Below, piece after piece: positions 58,601 through 64,000 of a stretch of 64,000 bases of DNA. Position numbers and translations under genes: made by a program. The DNA is from Neodontobutis hainanensis (taxonomy: Eukaryota > Chordata > Actinopteri > Gobiiformes > Odontobutidae): contig JALDNG010000089.1 in the NCBI GenBank assembly GCA_024349245.1, forward strand, positions 161,001-225,000, written 5' to 3'. The stretch's first letter is position 1. Each line of letters starts with the position of its first letter. Below the pieces are notes generated by a model. It was not told where the DNA came from, did not search any database, and worked only from the letters and a program-made list of their open reading frames with translations.

Positions 58601-61566
58601 GTGTATGTGAGATACTATAGTAGTGTATGTGAGATACTATAGTAGTGTATGTGAGATACTATAGTAGTGTATGTGAGAGACTATAGTAGTGTATGTAAGA
58701 GACTATAGTAGTGTATGTAAGAGACTATAGTAGTGTATGTGAGAGACTATAGTAGTGTATGTGAGAGACTATAGTAGTGTATGTGAGAGACTATAGTAGT
58801 GTATGTGAGATACTATAGTAGTGTATGTGAGATACTATAGTAGTGTATGTAAGAGACTATAGTAGTGTATGTAAGAGACTATAGTAGTGTATGTGAGATA
58901 CTATAGTAGTGTATGTGAGAGACTATAGTAGTGTATGTAAGAGACTATAGTAGTGTATGTGAGAGACTATAGTAGTGTATGTGAGATACTATAGTAGTGT
59001 ATGTGAGAGACTATAGTAGTGTATGTGAGATACTATAGTAGTGTATGTGAGATACTATAGTAGTGTATGTGAGATACTATAGTAGTGTATGTGAGAGTCT
59101 ATAGTACTGTATGTAAGAGACTATAGTAGTGTATGTGAGATACTATAGTAGTGTATGTGAGAGTCTATAGTACTGTATGTAAGAGACTATAGTAGTGTAT
59201 GTGAGATACTATAGTAGTGTATGTAAGAGACTATAGTAGTGTATGTGAGATACTATAGTAGTGTATGTGAGATACTATAGTAGTGTATGTGAGAGTCTAT
59301 AGTAGTGTATGTAAGAGACTATAGTAGTGTATGTGAGATACTATAGTAGTGTATGTAAGAGACTATAGTAGTGTATGTGAGAGTCTATAGTAGTGTATGT
59401 AAGAGACTATAGTAGTGTATGTGAGATACTATAGTACTGTATGTAAGAGACTATAGTAGTGTATGTGAGATACTATAGTAGTGTATGTGAGAGTCTATAG
59501 TACTGTATGTAAGAGACTATAGTAGTGTATGTGAGATACTATAGTAGTGTATGTAAGAGACTATAGTAGTGTATGTGAGATACTATAGTAGTGTATGTGA
59601 GATACTATAGTAGTGTATGTGAGAGTCTATAGTAGTGTATGTAAGAGACTATAGTAGTGTATGTGAGATACTATAGTAGTGTATGTGAGATACTATAGTA
59701 GTGTATGTGAGAGTCTATAGTAGTGTATGTAAGAGACTATAGTAGTGTATGTGAGATACTATAGTAGTGTATGTAAGAGACTATAGTAGTGTATGTAAGA
59801 GACTATAGTAGTGTATGTGAGATACTATAGTAGTGTATGTGAGAGACTATAGTAGTGTATGTGAGATACTATAGTAGTGTATGTAAGAGACTATAGTAGT
59901 GTATGTGAGATTCTATAGTAGTGTATGTGAAATACTATAGTAGTGTATGTGAGATACTATAGTAGTGTATGTGAGATACTATAGTAGTGTATGTGAGATA
60001 CTATAGTAGTGTATGTGAGAGTCTATAGTACTGTATGTAAGAGACTATAGTAGTGTATGTGAGATACTATAGTAGTGTATGTGAGAGACTATAGTAGTGT
60101 ATGTGAGAGACTATAGTGGTGTATGTGAGAGACTATAGTAGTGTATGTGAGATACTATAGTAGTGTATGTGAGATACTATAGTAGTGTATGTGAGATAGT
60201 ATAGTAGTGTATGTGAGATACTATAGTAGTGTATGTAAGAGACTATAGTAGTGTATGTGAGAGACTATAGTAGTGTATGTGAGAGACTATAGTAGTGTAT
60301 GTGAGAGACTATAGTAGTGTATGTAAGAGACTATAGTAGTGTATGTGAGAGACTATAGTAGTGTATGTAAGAGACTATAGTAGTGTATGTGAGATACTAT
60401 AGTAGTGTATGTGAGAGACTATAGTAGTGTATGTGAGAGACTATAGTAGTGTATGTGAGAGACTATAGTAGTGTATGTGAGATACTATAGTAGTGTATGT
60501 GAGAGACTATAGTAGTGTATGTGAGAGACTATAGTAGTGTATGTGAGAGACTATAGTAGTGTATGTGAGATACTATAGTAGTGTATGTGAGAGACTATAG
60601 TAGTGTATGTGAGAGACTATAGTAGTGTATGTGAGATACTATAGTAGTGTATGTGAGATACTATAGTAGTGTATGTGAGATAGTATAGTAGTGTATGTGA
60701 GATACTATAGTAGTGTATGTAAGAGACTATAGTAGTGTATGTGAGAGACTATAGTAGTGTATGTGAGAGACTATAGTAGTGTATGTGAGAGACTATAGTA
60801 GTGTATGTAAGAGACTATAGTAGTGTATGTGAGAGACTATAGTAGTGTATGTGAGAGACTATAGTAGTGTATGTGAGATACTATAGTAGTGTATGTGAGA
60901 GACTATAGTAGTGTATGTGAGAGACTATAGTAGTGTATGTGAGATACTATAGTAGTGTATGTGAGATACTATAGTAGTGTATGTGAGATAGTATAGTAGT
61001 GTATGTGAGATACTATAGTAGTGTATGTGAGATACTATAGTAGTGTATGCGAGAGACTATAGTAGTGTATGTGAGATACTATAGTAGTGTATGTGAGATA
61101 CTATAGTAGTGTATGTGAGAGACTATAGTAGTGTATGTGAGATACTATAGTAGTGTATGTGAAATACTATAGTAGTGTATGTGAGATACTATAGTAGTGT
61201 ATGTGAGATACTATAGTAGTGTATGCGAGAGACTATAGTAGTGTATGTGAGATACTATAGTAGTGTATGTGAGATACTATAGTAGTGTATGCGAGAGACT
61301 ATAGTAGTGTATGTGAGATACTATAGTAGTGTATGTGAGATACTATAGTAGTGTATGTGAGAGACTATAGTAGTGTATGTGAGATACTATAGTAGTGTAT
61401 GTGAGATACTATAGTAGTGTATGCGAGAGACTATAGTAGTGTATGTGAGATACTATAGTAGTGTATGTGAGATACTATAGTAGTGTATGCGAGAGACTAT
61501 AGTAGTGTATGTGAGATACTATAGTAGTGTATGTGAGATACTATAGTAGTGTATGCGAGAGACTAT
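52667..61566 (+). repeat. 22-bp minisatellite, about 404 copies
   Basis: The 22-bp unit is GAGACTATAGTAG immediately followed by TGTATGTGA. It is repeated head to tail for 8.9 kb without foreign sequence. The commonest variant changes the unit start to GATACTATAG; others give TGTATGTAA, TGCGAGA and TAGCG...GAAAT. Four 23-bp units carry an extra G (GTAGGTGTATG near 54415, 54504, 54615, 56024). Each unit has one C against six or seven G on this strand and contains the 8-bp palindrome ACTATAGT. Because 22 is not a multiple of 3, every frame meets TAG within 66 bp, so it cannot encode protein. Copy number may be polymorphic or altered by assembly. Confidence 0.99.
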
Positions 61567-63059
61567 TCATAAGTGATATTAAATACGTAAATATACATTT
61601 ACATTACAATTGCATTTAGTCTTTTAGCAGAAACAGTTTTAACAAGACAAGATAACAAAAAGCATACAAATGAAAGGAATGAGGGAAACCTGAATAATAT
61701 AGTTTTGACCAATAAAACACTTGCTTGAGCTGTGTCTCTGAAGCTGTTCTTCCCTTCAGTCTGCCTCTGTCACACACGCTTCTCCAAAAGAAGAGTTGAT
61801 GCTGACGTTCAAGACTGGGGAGAAAAAATAAATAAAAATTTAAACAAGTTTAAACCCTTAACTCTGGACGAAATAAACAGGGCTAAGTGATTTAGCACAA
61901 ATGTATGGTGCAATGTTTTTATAGATAGTACAGACTGCAGTGTGATGCCTGGTATTAACAATACTGACTCTACATGGTTTATAATGCAACTAAAACAATA
62001 TAGATTTTATACATCAGTAAAGTAACCAAACCAAACCACTGAGTGCCACAGTCTGTGTATCTGTTACTGTATGTCACACTTATTCTCTATTTATTGCAGG
62101 CTCTTACTGTGATGTAATATCCCCTTAGTTTTTAATTTAATTTTTTTATGTATATTACATCTCACTTTATTATTTCTGTAAAATGTTATCACAGTTGGTC
62201 TAATTTTAATAAAGCATTATTATTTTCCTGTTTGCCACCATTGACAGCAGCTGGACACAAGAGCAGAAGCTGTTAATGACTGTGAACAGAGCTAAGTGTG
62301 GCACCCAGGACTTATTTGGGAAAGAAAAGCTTTCCCCTATATTTTTTTCATTTATAAATTGTTATAATTTATTTCACTGTTGTTGTATTAATCCGTTATG
62401 CTTGTAGCACTTAATAGAATACACAAATCAATAGTTGACAGTGTAGTACATACGCTGCGCCAATAGATGGCAGTAAAGGCTCAGAAATAAGACTGACACG
62501 GCCCTGAGTCGGAAACAGCTCAGTTCTAGTGATGGGCATTCCGGCTCGTTTGACTCACAAAGGGCTCTTTAATAAATAATAAATGTTTTTAACTGTGACT
62601 TTGACTATATTAGATGTGAAGACAGGTTTAATTAAAGTATTAAATGAAAGCATACTCACAATTTCTCATATTTCTTTAAAAATGCACTGATTTGTTATAA
62701 AAAAAAATACTATTAAAAATTTGCATTTAAATTACAACTTTTTAATATATAGAAACAACATTCAAAACAAATACAAGTCAAAAAACATAAAACACATTTT
62801 AACTAAAAAACAAAATCTCTGTATGTTTGATTAATGGGATGAAATTAACCAAGAAAAAACAAAGCAAAATTAGGTTTAGTTAACATTAAAAATTAGGCTC
62901 TAGTTATAAAGTGAAAAGGAAATAGAACCAACCTGGCGTCATAAACCTGTATGAGCAAAGTGCATTTTCTTTTCTTTTAGTGTACAGTGTTTCTTGTTAG
63001 AGTATTTGAATTGTAAACATTTAGATTTTTTTTTTGCACTAACTAATTGAAGAGGACTT
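61567..63059. other. Unassigned stretch after the minisatellite
   Basis: A short reversed SINE tail (ACATTTACATTACAATTGCATTTAGT-like, 61598-61635) and, at 62527-62580, AGTGATGGGCATTCCGGCTC followed by AAAGGGCTCTTTA, which resembles a hAT element end. The rest is AT-rich with no gene recognised. Confidence 0.45.
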
Positions 63060-63366
63060 GTACAGGCAAACTCATGTGGGATTGCATCGAGGAAGAAAAC
63101 CCTAAGCTGAACCCATCAAAAGTGGGTTTTCATCTTTGAAAGAAATGTGGTGATGGATGACCTGGCCAGCCTTCCTCAGGCCTTCTGTGTCCTTTTTGGA
63201 CTGATTTACGCCCTGCACCTGGACTATCCCAAGTACATGAAAAACACTTTTTGCTTTGTCCAGCAGGTCATGTTCAACCTTGGAAAAAGTGAGCTGACAC
63301 CCAAAATTCAGACTCTGAAAAATCAGCTTGTAGTGTTAAGTGGTGTTCTGGCTCGTTACACTATAG
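63060..63366 (+). pseudogene. C-terminal fragment of a multicopy fish gene family, frameshifted
   Basis: One frame reads EEENPKLNPSKVGFHL (63092-63139) then a stop. Another continues WVFIFERNVVMDDLASLPQA, FCVLFGLIYALHLDYPKYMK and NTFCFVQQVMFNLGKSELTP, then KIQTLKNQL, to about 63330. The two pieces join only by a frameshift near 63138. The phrase FGLIYALHLDYPK...F..Q.V...LG...L.P..Q.LKNQL is one I recall from numerous uncharacterised fish proteins, sometimes labelled SAMD3-like; that link is memory, not proof. The high copy number suggests spread by a mobile element. Confidence 0.45.
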
Positions 63367-63660
63367 CTCCAGATGTCAGGTGCCTTGTTTTATGTTGTGT
63401 TTTAAGAAAAGCGACGGGTTTGCACTGTTATGCACTTTGTGTATTTTATATCTTGTTAGATTAGCACTGATATGTCTGATTTCATTCAGATTAACAAACC
63501 AAAATTCAGTCGGTGAGAAAATCAGTTTGTAGTGTTAAGTGGTGTTCTGGCTCGTTACACTATAGCTCCAGATGTCAGGTGCCTTGTTTTGTCATGCTTT
63601 AAGAAAAATTACATGTTTGCACTGTGTATGTTCAAAATACATGTTTTTAATCTGATTTCC
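63298..63660 (+). repeat. Tandem duplication, period 199 bp
   Basis: AATCAG-TTGTAGTGTTAAGT, GGTGTTCTGGCTCGTTACAC and TATAGCTCCAGATGTCAGGT occur at 63321 and 63520 onwards, nearly identical, preceded in both by CCAAAATTCAG. The first copy overlaps the C-terminal end of the gene fragment above. Confidence 0.95.
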
Positions 63661-63689
63661 TGTTTACTGTCCATAAAGTGAAAAGAGTT

Positions 63690-63740
63690 GGAATTTACAT
63701 TCACATTTACATTTAGTCATTTAGCAGATGCTTTTATCTG
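63690..63740 (-). mobile_element. SINE 3'-tail fragment
   Basis: ATTTACATTTAGTCATTTAG then CAGATGCTTTTATC is the reverse of the SINE tail (GATAAAAGCGTCTGCCAAATG at 31826-32040). No head is present. Confidence 0.75.
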
Positions 63741-63783
63741 GTTTAGACCTGGTTTAAATCTTGTTGAGACCTGGTCTAGACCT

Positions 63784-63952
63784 GAGGACTGAAGTTCTTG
63801 ATGAATCCACAAACAGAGATCTTAAAAAAATGTTGAAGGAGCACGGCTCAGAGGCACACAACATTGTGCGCTGGTTCAGCTCCTTCGAGTTCAGAGACAC
63901 GTTCTGTCTGGAGTTTGAAAAGCTCGACATTAGCACTTTTGGACTTTATTGA
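63784..63952 (+). CDS. Exon-like ORF, function unknown
   Basis: After CTAGACCTGAG (possible splice acceptor at 63784) a frame reads EVLDESTNRDLKKMLKEHGS, EAHNIVRWFSSFEFRDTFCL and EFEKLDISTFGLY, then TGA. It is rich in charged and aromatic residues, unlike the shadow frames. No in-frame ATG precedes it, so it would be a terminal exon or a piece of a mobile element. The preceding GAGACCTGGTCTAGACCTG resembles the reverse of the GACCAGA repeat at 34919. I do not recognise a family. Confidence 0.3.
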
Positions 63953-64000
63953 ACAGACAAACCAAATGAGTCTGTCCCAGAGCCGGCCTGTTCTGCACCA

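Noticed and set aside
52667..61566. CRISPR-like array
   Set aside because: The repeats are directly adjacent 22-mers with no unique spacers, in vertebrate DNA; it is a minisatellite.
61756..61814. Possible minus-strand terminal exon (acceptor CCCCAG, then LNVSINSSFGEACVTEAD and a stop)
   Set aside because: Only 59 bp, no partner exon and no clear polyadenylation signal; cannot be separated from chance.

Overview
The window reads as teleost fish (ray-finned vertebrate) nuclear DNA. It is AT-rich, has no bacterial-style gene packing, and nearly everything identifiable is a decayed fish-type mobile element: tRNA-derived SINEs, LINE fragments of several lineages, Tc1-like, PIF/Harbinger-like and hAT-like DNA transposons, and LTR elements. 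No complete multi-exon gene is visible. Assignments rest on recognition of motifs and end sequences; no database search was possible.

Host-gene evidence is thin. (1) A CpG-rich block at 44.6-45.0 kb is followed on the minus strand by a probable first coding exon (44463-44550): a signal peptide ending in a phase-1 splice donor. If real, its gene runs leftwards and much of 1-44.4 kb could be its first intron. (2) On the plus strand, an intact 106-codon ORF at 32843-33163 encodes a small single-pass membrane protein that I do not recognise. (3) At 63.1-63.95 kb there is a frameshifted fragment of what looks like a multicopy fish gene family, and a short exon-like ORF.

Layout. 0-4 kb: Tc1 end, then a shrunken LTR retroelement (532-3731) whose 5' LTR is split by a repeat with a 923-bp tandem duplication, then a Tc1 transposase relic. 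4-20.6 kb: mostly unassigned, with three SINEs and a candidate MITE (12287-12852). 20.6-26 kb: LINE and Tc1 graveyard with an (AT)45 tract. 26-34 kb: sparse, with SINEs and the small membrane-protein ORF. 34-40.5 kb: dense nest in which a Harbinger relic is split by a hAT-like element, a Tc1 element is split by two SINE pieces, and a GACCAGA-rich repeat occurs twice. 41-46 kb: SINEs, candidate promoter and exon, LINE relic. 46.1-46.35 kb: two perfect 27-bp inverted repeats. 49-52.4 kb: Tc1 element, candidate solo LTR, LINE relic.

52667-61566 is one uninterrupted 8.9-kb minisatellite of about 404 copies of a 22-bp unit, with strong G-over-C strand skew, linked variant sites and local higher-order periods. 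It is the most striking object here. The rest of the window is a record of nested insertions; the elements do not form a pathway, and I see no convincing new multi-gene system.
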